A program made the translations under genes and the position numbers. From Hyaloperonospora brassicae (Eukaryota; Oomycota; Peronosporomycetes; Peronosporales; Peronosporaceae), in NCBI GenBank assembly GCA_947650285.1, contig CANTFL010001486.1, positions 1 to 64,000 on the forward strand: 64,000 nt of DNA, given 5' to 3'. The stretch's first letter is position 1. Each line of letters begins with the position of its first letter. Shown here one piece after another: positions 40,464-50,475 of the stretch. A model generated the notes under the pieces. The model was given only the letters and a program-made list of their open reading frames with translations. It did no database searches and had not been told where the DNA came from.

Positions 40464-40854
40464 TGTAACGGGGCACACCCTTGCGTAACTTAACGCAAGG
40501 GTTTTGAGTGCCCCGACAGACGTACACGTGGCAAGCGAGGAAGCGTAGGTAGGGTAAAAGTAGAACTGTTATATTAATAAATTAAGTCTTTAAACTACTG
40601 TCTCTTCGTTTGACTTAATTCAATTATACTAATATAACTGCATGTATGGTGACGTCTCGTCACCACTCATTGCGCGCGTCTTGCGGCGATTGGTGGGTTG
40701 ATATCATCACGATATCAACCAATGAACAGACCCTTTGGTCGACCCTTCAATATCACCACTTTGGTGATATTGTTTTAAAGAATATCCATCTTTATATTCT
40801 TTATTGTCACTTTCCTTAAAGTGACAATTTCATGTAACGGGCTGCCCCGTTACA
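40464..40854 (-). repeat. 5' LTR of the gypsy element
   Basis: 391 bp, base-for-base the same as 32870-33260 as far as I can read. It should hold the promoter of the minus-strand transcript. Confidence 0.97.
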
Positions 40855-40859
40855 GTAGA
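40855..40859. repeat. Gypsy target-site duplication, right copy
   Basis: GTAGA, identical to 32865-32869. Confidence 0.9.
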
Positions 40860-43800
40860 CGCCCGACGCAAGTCTTCTTGCAGACGTATATGCGTGGACT
40901 TGCGCAAACAGCTCGTGGCTAGAGGCAAACGCCAGCCATAATTGGCTTTCTCACGCACATGAACGTCCGTAATCGTGTCTAAAAGCACATCGGTTGTTTG
41001 GTGCGGTGGTGGTGGTTCAACGCTTATGACTCGATCAAACGACTTCATCTTGCCATGACGAGATGTCTTGTGGTCAGTCATCGAGACACGCAAATCAGGC
41101 GCGGGACGCTTGCCAGAGTCTCTTGCTAGATGTTAGTGCATCGCGACGATGCAACGTTTCTGCTGATGCTCGTTAGCGACGTCATAAAAAGCAGTGGCAG
41201 GTGTCTGATGCGACTACCATTGCTCGAGTGTGTGGTAGGCGTTACAAATGTTACATTGCGCTACTTTCCGACAAAGCTAGGTGCCGCGCTGGTATCTGTA
41301 ATGCATGAAGCATGGTTCTGAGCAGATACTCATTGGCCTTCTTGCCATCAACCTAGGATCGGTCACTATGTGCACCAGGGCACCGCCAAAGAGATGATCA
41401 GGTAGCGCGATCAGACATGGTTGTGATCGATCATCGTGCGTTGCACGAATGACTCAAATCCAACTTCGTCTAGGCTGCATTGCGAGTGTAGGATAGGATG
41501 AGCAATCTATTCGGTATGTGTAGAGCACGCTACAACAAGAATCGTTCGTACATGCGACTCTTTTTACGGTGCTTCCACATCGATGTTATTTCGCGCAATG
41601 ATCTCGAAGCTGAAGCTTAGCGCTTTGGTCTCATATGTTTACAAAATAAATATAATCTATGCTGTGCTATTGTGATATTGGCCTGCTTGCACCGCATCGA
41701 TCATATTGGTATGATCTCTTTGTGAGAATCGGTGCTATTTCCGCATTTTGTGCACATATCGAGCTCGTGCATGGCACGCTCCGTCAAATGTCACCTAAGA
41801 AACAACACAGATCAGCAACCTAGCGTAAATCGATTCCCCATTGTACGACAATCTCATCCAGCTCGCCTACAGCATTCCGAGTGAGGTGTTGAATGGCAGA
41901 TTGGCTGTATCGCGCACTGTTTGCTTCGCTACCACTCGCCCCGCTATTGCGATGCAGCCGATCAGTATCTCTGGCGAAGACTACACATTCTGTCTCAGCC
42001 GACCCGCTAGGCTACAGGACAAGAAAGTGTAGAAGGAGATAATTTTGGGGTCTTTGGAACATCGACGATGGTCATGATCGTAATTCGTCTACCGAGTCTT
42101 GAGTGAACACCTACAATGAAACGAGGGTATGTACATACCTGTAAACTCTCAACAAAATAAACATGTCTTGCTCCACGTCTAGATGTTACGCCATCAGCAC
42201 AAGGGACCTAGGGATCAACATTTGTCTGGTGTAGAGAATGTGTATGGCCCTCAGCAACTATGGTCGACGATGACAATTAGGGAAAGCTGCTCTCCACAAA
42301 GCACGACCAGCAACGTGTTTCCTCGTTTACGAGAAACATAACGTACCGTATCATGGACTTCGCTGCTACAAGTCTGAACCAGCAGCGAGTTCTTACGGTC
42401 GGTCTGCGGGAAATGTTTCGGTGGGTCGACTCTCTCGATACGAAGGGGAGATACACTGACTTCTCATAATAGTATGGCTTGTTTCACACGATGAGTCTAC
42501 CGGATTTGGTTTCTGGACATGTAATGCATTGACCACAAACTGCCTTGCCGGCCACCGTCGTAGTACCTTTCAATGAGTCACAGGTCTTCTCGAACGGCGG
42601 CTACTGTCACGTGCACAGGCAGTGTGTATCTTCATTGCGTCGTGGTCTTCTTCGGCCGTTGTGGCTCACTCGATTTGGAGAGCGATGATACAAGCAAAGC
42701 GGTTGGGCCGTGTGTCACTTTTGGTCCGTGTCGAGATATACACGACACGAGCATTCCTGATTGACACCCAAGACAGAGAACCGTACCGGCGTAGCGAAGC
42801 TGGTGTGAAGGAGGTCGTTCTACCGCATGCATGGGCTCGAGGCGCGCTTGTCTCGGAATCCACAAGGAGAAGCCGCGATTCTAAGTTGCAACGAATGTGC
42901 TGGCGTGCATGCCGCCTGACAAGTTTTACTGTTTATTCGGCTATAGATTACATCCCTGTCCTACTTTGCTCCTGGTGATTCTAGCTGGAATGTGATGACC
43001 AATGCATCGACTCAGTGCGTCGGATGTATCACGAGAGTCTCATCTCGGGTCATGCGATCGTTCCGCGTATCAGTCTTTCTCGTAACTCTGCAAGAAGTCT
43101 TACACGTCAAAGAGAAGGAAAAGCCCAGCGACATTCGAGACGCTATGTTATGTGCTAAGTTGACAGTTACACACTAGCTGCAAGCCAATGGTGTCCTTGC
43201 TATTGCTGACCATAGACTAATGCCTCTTGCTCGATGGTGTCGGCACGCGCGAAGACTAACTCGCAATCTTTCGATATGCATCCACGTACGAGAGTCGGCA
43301 CGTCGATGATCGTTTTCTCATGCAAAGATGGGCTGACAGCCAGCCGCTCGATCCCGATACGTTCTCAGATACATCCAGTTGATCATGCACAACTTCTAAA
43401 GGCAATATGCTTACCCGGTACAGGTGAGCAATACCAGTGACGTAGTTTGTTACAGTTCTGTGTACGTTTGCGCACGGCACTTAGTACTGTCAGTCCGATT
43501 GCATCAGCAGTTCTAGTGTTCTCCGACTCTTTCATACCAGTGATCACTAGCTTTGACGAACATGAAATGGCTACGGCGACAACGGTCGAGATCGCATCGC
43601 TAGCGGATATACAACGAGCGCCTTCAACGTGCTCAGGCACTTCATGAGAGGAGTAATTGTGCTTGCAAAGCCTGACTACATGTGTGATGTCCGAATGATC
43701 GGTTGAGCCAGAGCTCAAATGAAGGAAACACCGATGGACCTGTAGTTTAACAACGTATTACCGGCAACCGATGCGGGCAATGTGTACTTCGTACACGACA

Positions 43801-44145
43801 CATGGAGTGCAATCCAACTCAGTTTGTCTCCCCAGCCTGATCACTCTTTCTTGACTCTTCCGACTAGTGTGGATAATGTCAGGAGTGGATCTGCGACCCG
43901 TGATTCCACATAAAGCTGATTGGATTGAACGAGGTGTAGAGAACTGCAGTCAGCTTCATGCGATCTACGAATGATCGATACCAGTAGAAGCGCGAAACAG
44001 CTTCCAATGAGTCGAAATTGTAAGCGTAGACTTGCCATCGATTTCCACCATATCCATCTGGAGATCTTGTCGGTCGTGCCGATTGTGGTTTGCCCGTCAA
44101 ACGCAAGTCGGATATCATGTCGATCATCGAGATCGTACCCTTTGT
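40860..44145. other. 3.3-kb intergenic region
   Basis: No gene is supportable. All open frames are under about 120 codons with no recognisable domain. The segment right of the gypsy insertion continues the pre-insertion sequence left of it. Confidence 0.4.
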
Positions 44146-47100
44146 CTACTCTGACTTTCCAGACGCTTGCGACCGGAAAATGGAAAACACACTGTTCTTC
44201 GCATCTGACTCTTGTCTCTGCTTTGCCATGACATCGTTTACGGTTGCCATAGTCGACGGTACTGGAGGTGTAGCCGTCCGACTGCTTCTTTTGGTGCTGT
44301 TTTTGCGGCTAGTCTTGTCTGCCTCGTACTCGAGAATGAGTGGTGCTGTTTTCGCCTCCCTCTCGGACATTGTCGACGCTTCCGTCGAGGGCGAAGGTAA
44401 ACTATGTGGCAGCTCGATGTAGTTTCTCTGGAAGAACTCACTGAACATCGGGACGCACATCTGTGAGTGCTCAAACTCCCGAATGTACGGTCGCATCCAC
44501 TTTGAAAGCGACTTCACGTGCTTATTGAACCGATGCCTGGAATCGAGTAACATAATGGCACCATAATCCTGACGATGTCGAATGCATCGTCCGAGTGCTT
44601 GATTCAACGCACGGAACGCTTGCAACTGATACCAAGTATGGCCATTGACGAGATTCACGTTTGTGAGACTTTTCTCATCTTGGTACCGGCGCTTCATCAA
44701 TATTTGCAGCTCCTTGACACTGGGAAAAGGGATGCCTACGCATAGGACGGCCCGCGCATTGTCATTCGAGAAATCAATACCCTCACTCACCTTCCCGCGA
44801 TAGACCGCCAAAAAGATGGCACCTGTGCTCTTCGTCAGTGCTTCTTTGCCATCAGCGCCCGCAGCTACTGCCTCGGAGAATTTCGTGATCGTATTCTTGT
44901 AATCTTCCAACAAAGAATCGAAACTCTTGCCGGCGTTGCGCGGCTCGGAGTAGACAGTCTTGAAATGCTCGATTTCACCCCATAGCTTGGTTTTCTTCCA
45001 ACGCGATACAAGTTTGTGAAGCAGCGAATACGACGGAAGGAACATGAGAATACCGCCCGGAATCGCTTGTGAGTACTGCAGCAGCAGCTGACCCATAGAG
45101 TCTTGATATCTGGGATTCTGCTGATTGTCGTACGTCGACTGAAGGTCGACATTGCCAGGACCGTGCATTACAGTTCCGACGAAAACCTGCTTGCGCATAT
45201 TCACGACGTGGTTCGCCTCAAGGCGAATAGGGAAGTCGACGCCCAACTCGCCAACAAACGAATCCATGGGACTCAGTGTACCAGACGTAAGGATGACACT
45301 GCGCGCTTGGGTCGCAATGTCCGAGAACGCAACGGCCGCATTCAGGCACCAGATGCATAATTTTATCTCCCACTCGTCACCTTTTATTTTGGTAGGAGAT
45401 CGGAAGCTCGCGTTCTCTTGCCACGTTGACTTGGATTTGATCACCACTAGCTTGAAGTCGTCAATGTACTTGAGGCTGTCGCGGAACATATAGTCCACCA
45501 CGTTTATGATGCTCTGTATTGTGGCGAGTGCCAGAGCCCCCAAAAGAACAGAAGCACCTGTCGGGTTTGCCGCAACATCCCGAGACGCTTTTGTTTCAGG
45601 TTGCTGACTGGATTCCGCGCTGTTAGCCAATTCATTCTCATACTCGCGTACTTCCTGCACGTCTACTTTTAACCCAGCAAAACTGCCTTTCGTAAGCCCG
45701 GAATATTCTGCAAGCATGGCTAGCGCGTCGGCACCGTCCCAGACCTTGCTCCTCTCTTCAAAACCCGAAGGCTGAAGAATAGCGTTGGCATTCGCGTCCA
45801 CACTTTGTAACCAGCGATTAATGCCATTTAGCACCTTGAGCAAGGCGTTGTACGACTGTGGTCGATTACCGTGCTTGATCACGATCGAAAACGCCTTGAT
45901 TGATGCGGCTAAAACGTCTGCCGTCACCTCTGTACTCGCGCTAGATCGGCATGTATCTTCTACGTTGTGTGCCTCATCCAGCACGATAATGGACCTCTTG
46001 AGTTTGATTCCCACGGCCTCACGGATCGACGGGTCCAGCAAATAATTGTAGGGCGCGAACACGATATTAGCCTGCTCGAGCGCCTCGCGTGAATGAAAGT
46101 ATGCGCACTCACGATGCTTCTGTGCCAGCTTGACAAGGTCCTCGATATCCCAGACGGGTGACACACTTCGCCGCATGTCGTTTACTTTCTTGCGTTTTTT
46201 GAAGTACGAGCATGACGAGCCTTCGAGGGCCAGTCGACACTTTTCGTCAACCTGCGCCGGATCTTTATTCACGTTGCGATTGATGCACATGTTGCGTTTC
46301 GAGCCCAGCACACACGTCTGCAGCTGCTTCGAGTAAGTTTCAGATTCTCCGGGCATGTCCAAATACGACACGGGGCAGCCCTTTAGCTCGTTTACCACTT
46401 GCGCCAGTTGCGAATGTGTTCGTGAGCAAAAGTAGATCCGCAGTGGCATTACTTGCTTCCGTTTTGCATTACCAGTACTGGCTCCGCCGTCGGGTACTTG
46501 CTCTACCATATCGGCTTCTTCCGCTGCTGCAGCAGCAGCAAACGAAGTGGGCAGCACCCGATTCTTCTTGGTGATGGGAATCGAGTCCGCCCCCGACTCT
46601 CGTTTCCGAGTGCGCATCCACCCTTCGTTGCGGCTAGGCTGCGTAGCTGCTACGTCGTCATTGTCCTCATCTTCTTCCTTTAAAGTAACCTGCGTACCTG
46701 CGACATCATCATCATCACCATCAGCAGCATCACCTGCGTCTTCCTTCAGCGTATCTTGCGTCGCTCCCACGTGAGTCAGCTCGACAGTTGATTGGGTCCA
46801 GTCCTCGTCGCTCCCTTGTCGCTGCCTTCTCGCCTGTTCCACCTGCTGCTTGGCCTCCATCACCTGCATCTGCGCTTCCAGCACCCGCAACTGCGCCTCT
46901 TGCGTCTGTTTCTTGGCCTCCTGCTCTCGAAACTTGACGCTCGTCTGCTCTCTCTTCGCAGCCGCCACTTGCTCTCGCACGTCCTGTTTCTGGAACGTCA
47001 GGCACGAGCACAGCAGCGCCAGCGTCTTGCCGCTGCCCGTAGGCGACTCGAGCAGCGCGTGTTGCTCCGTCTTGAGCGCTGTCAGCACTTTGCTCATGAC

Positions 47101-47214
47101 CGCAAGTTGCGCCGGAAACGGCCTCTTGCCACGTGGAAACTCGACGCCGTAGCCCATGATCATGAACGTGTTCTTGACGACCATTGGCCGCGTCTTCGGC
47201 TCGTCGCCGCTCAT
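44146..47214 (-). CDS. FANCJ/BRIP1-like DEAH DNA helicase
   Basis: 1022 residues from ATG 47214 (the frame is open to 47283 but the extra 23 residues look non-native). RAD3/XPD-type superfamily 2 helicase: motif I ESPTGSGKT at about residues 56-64, four Fe-S cluster cysteines at about 300-340 (CVLGSKRNMC ... C ... C), DEAH box VLDEAHNVEDTC near 413, TSGTLSPMDSF (motif III/IV region), and motif VI QALGRCIRHRQD near 876. The long WYQLQAFRALNQALGRCIRHR stretch fits FANCJ/BRIP1 better than XPD, RTEL1 or DDX11. Role by family: unwinding of DNA crosslink and G-quadruplex structures. Odd: between motif I and the Fe-S domain is a ~200-residue insert with a Gln/Glu/Ala-rich coiled coil (VLEAQMQVMEAKQQVEQARR) and acidic Asp-rich runs. 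Confidence 0.9.
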   Translation of the reverse strand: MSGDEPKTRPMVVKNTFMIMGYGVEFPRGKRPFPAQLAVMSKVLTALKTEQHALLESPTGSGKTLALLCSCLTFQKQDVREQVAAAKREQTSVKFREQEAKKQTQEAQLRVLEAQMQVMEAKQQVEQARRQRQGSDEDWTQSTVELTHVGATQDTLKEDAGDAADGDDDDVAGTQVTLKEEDEDNDDVAATQPSRNEGWMRTRKRESGADSIPITKKNRVLPTSFAAAAAAEEADMVEQVPDGGASTGNAKRKQVMPLRIYFCSRTHSQLAQVVNELKGCPVSYLDMPGESETYSKQLQTCVLGSKRNMCINRNVNKDPAQVDEKCRLALEGSSCSYFKKRKKVNDMRRSVSPVWDIEDLVKLAQKHRECAYFHSREALEQANIVFAPYNYLLDPSIREAVGIKLKRSIIVLDEAHNVEDTCRSSASTEVTADVLAASIKAFSIVIKHGNRPQSYNALLKVLNGINRWLQSVDANANAILQPSGFEERSKVWDGADALAMLAEYSGLTKGSFAGLKVDVQEVREYENELANSAESSQQPETKASRDVAANPTGASVLLGALALATIQSIINVVDYMFRDSLKYIDDFKLVVIKSKSTWQENASFRSPTKIKGDEWEIKLCIWCLNAAVAFSDIATQARSVILTSGTLSPMDSFVGELGVDFPIRLEANHVVNMRKQVFVGTVMHGPGNVDLQSTYDNQQNPRYQDSMGQLLLQYSQAIPGGILMFLPSYSLLHKLVSRWKKTKLWGEIEHFKTVYSEPRNAGKSFDSLLEDYKNTITKFSEAVAAGADGKEALTKSTGAIFLAVYRGKVSEGIDFSNDNARAVLCVGIPFPSVKELQILMKRRYQDEKSLTNVNLVNGHTWYQLQAFRALNQALGRCIRHRQDYGAIMLLDSRHRFNKHVKSLSKWMRPYIREFEHSQMCVPMFSEFFQRNYIELPHSLPSPSTEASTMSEREAKTAPLILEYEADKTSRKNSTKRSSRTATPPVPSTMATVNDVMAKQRQESDAKNSVFSIFRSQASGKSE

Positions 47215-47520
47215 GACTGGGCGGCAAAAGACGGCAGTTAGGCGACCACACACACACAGCTGACTGACTGACAAACACCACAAATTAGATACTTACTCTA
47301 TGCAATCAATTAGTGGTTCCGACACGCAAGGACCGACTTGTCAACTGGACGTAACGTGGCGACACTCGGCACTAGACGACTCTCTCGAATCGGACGAACA
47401 CTACTACAACTTCGACTACTACCACTTCGACTACTACTACTACCACCACCAGTACTACGACTACTCACACTACTACGACTACTTTTGCTACTACTACTAC
47501 TACTACTTCTGCTACTACTA
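47215..47520. repeat. Spacer with CTA/CTT trinucleotide repeat
   Basis: The spacer between the helicase start and the end of the choline-transporter-like gene. Bases 47398-47528 are an imperfect (CTA)n/(CTT)n/(CCA)n array. Its minus-strand reading supplies the TAG stop of the transporter and several further in-frame TAG codons right after it. A short CA run and GACT repeats near 47253-47275 are close to the helicase start. Confidence 0.8.
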
Positions 47521-49062
47521 CTACTTTTCTTCATCCGCGAGGTGCCATGTTTGTGATGCAGTTCGGTACTCGGTCGGGTAGATCTGGAGCCACGTCGTGT
47601 GCAGCGTACGGTACTGATAGGGTCGCGTGCGCTGCCATCCGTGTGGATCTTCGGCCCACAGGACAAAGACCGTCGTGACGGCGCTGTTGAGCACGGCCAG
47701 GACCAACGTGTTGATGCTGTAGCCAGCGACGAAGCAGAAGGAGCCTGCGACGACTTGAGGGTGGCGGAACACGGCCAGTCGCGCGTCCGAGTGCGTCTCG
47801 TGGACAAGTCGGATGCCCACGTAGGCCGTGAACGCCCCAGTGACGATATGGGTCAGCCAGCATAGATTGCCAATGAGGTGGTCGTTGACGATCGCACTCC
47901 AGCCCCTGGCCGCAAACAGCTTCAACACGCGGCGACTCGCCCGCACGAAGCTGTAGCTGTAGCAGCCAACGTACGCGAAGGCAAAGCGGTTGAAGCACTC
48001 GATCCAGCGCTCGATGCGCGAGACGATGCGCGAAAGCCACGCAAAGAGGCACACAAAGCAGCAGCAGGAGGTGCCGCTGCGACCGACAAGCCACGCTGCG
48101 ATCTGCAGGAGCCATACGACCGTTTCGAGGACCGCTACAATGAGCGAGCCCAGGCAGATGCTGCCGAGGTTCAGCGTCAGTGCACGCGCCCATGCCCCGA
48201 TCGTGCTGCACGGCGCGGTGGGCGCGCTTTTCCACGCGGCTACAGTGCCTGCGGTCGTGACGCCAATGACATTGCGCAGCACGAACGTGACCCAGAAGTA
48301 GGCGAGCAGCATGACGCACAGCACAGCGAAGATAGCAGCGGGGTGGTACTTGGTCTCGCACGTTCCTGTCTCGCACGAGAGGGCGTCGAGGCCGAGGAAG
48401 CCGTAGTGGAATATGATGCCAAGACTGCTGACTACCCATACAACGGTCCAGCTGATCTGCACGCCGACCATCACGAGAGCCACGAGGATTATCGTGGGTA
48501 GTCGGAAGATCGCATGGCCGGCTACTTTCAGGTGCGCTGCAGCAAACTTGATCCGCTTGTGGATGTAGCACATGTACAGCATCGTGAGCAGTGCAACGAG
48601 GCCAAAGACCGCGGCTGATAAATAGTACCACCCCGAGCCGCTGTCGGAGGCCTTTTCGATGAGCAGAATAGCGGCCACAATGTTGAGCACGGTGACGGCG
48701 ATAAAAGCGATCCAAATGAGCACGTCGGCGAGCAGAACCATCGTAGCGATCCAGGCGATCGACATGCCGGCGCCTGCGAGAGACGATAACCCGATGATGT
48801 GCAGCATGAGCTTCACACCCGACGCCTCGGACAGCGCTTTTAGTTGCGTTGCTTGAACCAGCTCACTGCCGTAGTTGGCTCCGAACGCGATCGTGATTAA
48901 GACGACCGCTAGAAATGGGATCAGACAGAAGATGTCGTTGCAGTTGCGTTTACCCGCAGGGATTGCACTTGTAGCTGGAGAAGTCAATGGCAGGTATACT
49001 CGAGAAGGCGACTTGTCCATCTGCGGGTAATTGGGACTCGAAATGACGATCGACGATGCCAT
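47521..49062 (-). CDS. Choline-transporter-like (SLC44/CTL) family protein
   Basis: Single exon, 513 residues. About ten hydrophobic helices begin near residue 45 (DIFCLIPFLAVVLITIAFGANYG). Family signs are a long loop after helix 1, helices IAFIAVTVLNIVAAILLI and FAVLCVMLLAYFWVTFVLRNVIGVTTAGTVAAW, and the conserved CTL C-terminal block (GSICLGSLIVAVLETVVWLL, FNRFAFAYVGCYSYSFVRASRRVLKLF, SAIVNDHLIGNLCWLTHIVTGAFTAYVG). The tail DPHGWQRTRPYQYRTLHTTW is cytosolic. Fungal (Pns1) and animal members sit in plasma membrane or organelles and are linked to choline uptake; the substrate here is unproven. The stop codon is the first unit of a TAG repeat. Confidence 0.9.
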   Translation of the reverse strand: MASSIVISSPNYPQMDKSPSRVYLPLTSPATSAIPAGKRNCNDIFCLIPFLAVVLITIAFGANYGSELVQATQLKALSEASGVKLMLHIIGLSSLAGAGMSIAWIATMVLLADVLIWIAFIAVTVLNIVAAILLIEKASDSGSGWYYLSAAVFGLVALLTMLYMCYIHKRIKFAAAHLKVAGHAIFRLPTIILVALVMVGVQISWTVVWVVSSLGIIFHYGFLGLDALSCETGTCETKYHPAAIFAVLCVMLLAYFWVTFVLRNVIGVTTAGTVAAWKSAPTAPCSTIGAWARALTLNLGSICLGSLIVAVLETVVWLLQIAAWLVGRSGTSCCCFVCLFAWLSRIVSRIERWIECFNRFAFAYVGCYSYSFVRASRRVLKLFAARGWSAIVNDHLIGNLCWLTHIVTGAFTAYVGIRLVHETHSDARLAVFRHPQVVAGSFCFVAGYSINTLVLAVLNSAVTTVFVLWAEDPHGWQRTRPYQYRTLHTTWLQIYPTEYRTASQTWHLADEEK

Positions 49063-50475
49063 TTGGTGTGTGTGGATGGATCACTGTCCTTGGGCAATGA
49101 GGTTGAATGAGGAATGGAGTGATCGTGCACTGTAGCGAAGTGACAGAAACGGATTCTGCATGGACAACTGGGCGCAAACGATTCGCATGATGCTCGTAAG
49201 CGCTAAATGCTGTTGCCATCCATAGTCAAGTAAGTGACCCAGAACTGAATTTGCAGAGAAGACTTGTGTGCAACATACTTGGCATTCACTTGACAAACCG
49301 ACCAAACCTGTCTTTCCGTCATCGATCCTACGATTCAACTCCGTCTTACCATTCAGGCAACAGCGGCGCGATGCCTCCCACAACGACGTGGCTATGCTCA
49401 TCGTCTATATTCTGACTTAGTCAGACGAAATGTGCAGTCTTCACGCCACTGCACTTGCAGAGGCAGTGTCTTCTACTTCCATGCCTACCGACTTTTGCAT
49501 TGCGGACTATGCAACGGGCACATACGACCGGTGCTCTCGTGATGCGGCCGATGCTGCATACCATGCGTCGCTGTATACTACAGTATCTGGTATGCTGCTG
49601 CAATCTTTTCTATGGTCATGCGTCAGTAACGCGTTGTTGTCGATCTCAGTTCGCATTGGCAGACCGGCAGCCAAGCACTCGTCTGCCTTCTGTTCTGACT
49701 TTGGATGCCTTACGGCGTTCACGATCCTTTCTCAGTACTCTCGAGCACACAGCACGATACAAAAGGGCAAGCTCAAAAGCGTGGCACGTACAGGATCGCC
49801 AGACTAAAATGTCGTCAAATTGATCTTCTGTAACTATCAGGACGAGATCGAACACGACTTTCGATGCGATATTGCACGCGAATTTGTCATTGCAATTTTT
49901 GTGAGCGGTCTCGTCAAATTGTACGAGCAAAAGCGCCTTGTCATTTAGTCGTACAAAATGGAGCAGATCCTTACGCAGCGTTCGCTTCACACGATGCAGC
50001 GATGTGGACGAAGCATTCTGGACCTCGACAATGCATTCACAAAGTGAAAGCAAACTCTGTAGATACTGTTTCGTAGCTATGATCGTCTCGCGAACACTCA
50101 CTTTGATGTCGATCTTTCGCATGATGGCGTGCAAGCTTCTTCCCCATAATCTTCGTCGATTGAGTACCAGGAGGCTTTGCAATCAATTCTTTTCCGATAC
50201 AACACAATGTCGCTTGTCCACTTTTTGGCGTGAGTGTACTGTAGTATGTCAAGCCTCTCGAGCGCAACGGCCTTCCGTCAATTGCAGGTTTGTGGGACAC
50301 CAAATTGAGTGTGGCGATACACTAATCTACCGGTGTCGCGAATGCTCGTCGTGACAAAGTGTGATCAACAACCTGCATTCGTCATTGACTGCGCAAAGCA
50401 TATCGCTATCTTGATGGGAGCCATTCATAACACAACGCTTTTACGGCAACGAGCGCAAGAAGAACGTGTGCTTAC
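49063..50475. other. Intergenic between SMC4 and the CTL gene
   Basis: A possible Inr (CTCATTCAACC on the minus strand, 49101-49111) lies about 40-50 nt before the CTL start. A minus-strand frame of 178 codons (49646-50182) has plausible composition but no recognisable domain, start context or promoter; I leave it uncalled. Confidence 0.4.

Larger units (their letters stand above)
32870..40854 (-). mobile_element. Full-length Ty3/gypsy element, chromodomain type, with antisense ORF
   Basis: 7985 bp between GTAGA duplications; both 391-bp LTRs read as identical base for base. On the minus strand the order is 5' LTR (40464-40854), primer-binding site, gag, pol by -1 frameshift (protease, reverse transcriptase, RNase H, integrase), then a third frame with the integrase tail and a chromodomain, then polypurine tract and 3' LTR (32870-33260). 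The protease-RT-RNase H-integrase order and chromodomain place it among Ty3/gypsy chromovirus-like elements. A plus-strand ORF (33392-34999) occupies the 3' third and overlaps the chromodomain frame. The whole element is packed with short inverted repeats (separate entry). The perfect LTRs imply very recent insertion, yet pol lacks one integrase zinc cysteine and needs a second frame change, so autonomy is uncertain. Confidence 0.96.
32870..40854. other. Region saturated with short inverted repeats
   Basis: Nearly continuous small perfect hairpins, with arms of 7-12 bp and loops mostly 2-13 nt, across LTRs, untranslated parts and all ORFs. Examples (arm 1 / arm 2): 33876-33883 / 33888-33895; 33902-33910 / 33915-33923; 33949-33957 / 33963-33971; 33987-33995 / 34001-34009; 34068-34077 / 34087-34096; 35015-35026 / 35029-35040 (12 bp, 2-nt loop); 35103-35111 / 35116-35124; 35288-35297 / 35306-35315; 35329-35337 / 35343-35351; 35700-35708 / 35719-35727; 35838-35846 / 35853-35861; 36334-36343 / 36347-36356; 36366-36375 / 36389-36398; 36514-36524 / 36527-36537; 39436-39444 / 39449-39457; 39757-39765 / 39771-39779; 39944-39953 / 39961-39970. 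In 36301-36600 I count nine hairpins covering over half the bases. Some are nested. Confidence 0.92.

Noticed and set aside
32870..40854. CRISPR array as an explanation for the regularly spaced palindromes
   Set aside because: The palindromes all differ from each other, there are no constant repeats or spacers, and they lie inside eukaryotic retroelement ORFs.
49646..50182. 178-codon minus-strand open frame with fairly natural composition
   Set aside because: Could be a small gene, but nothing supports the start, promoter or family.
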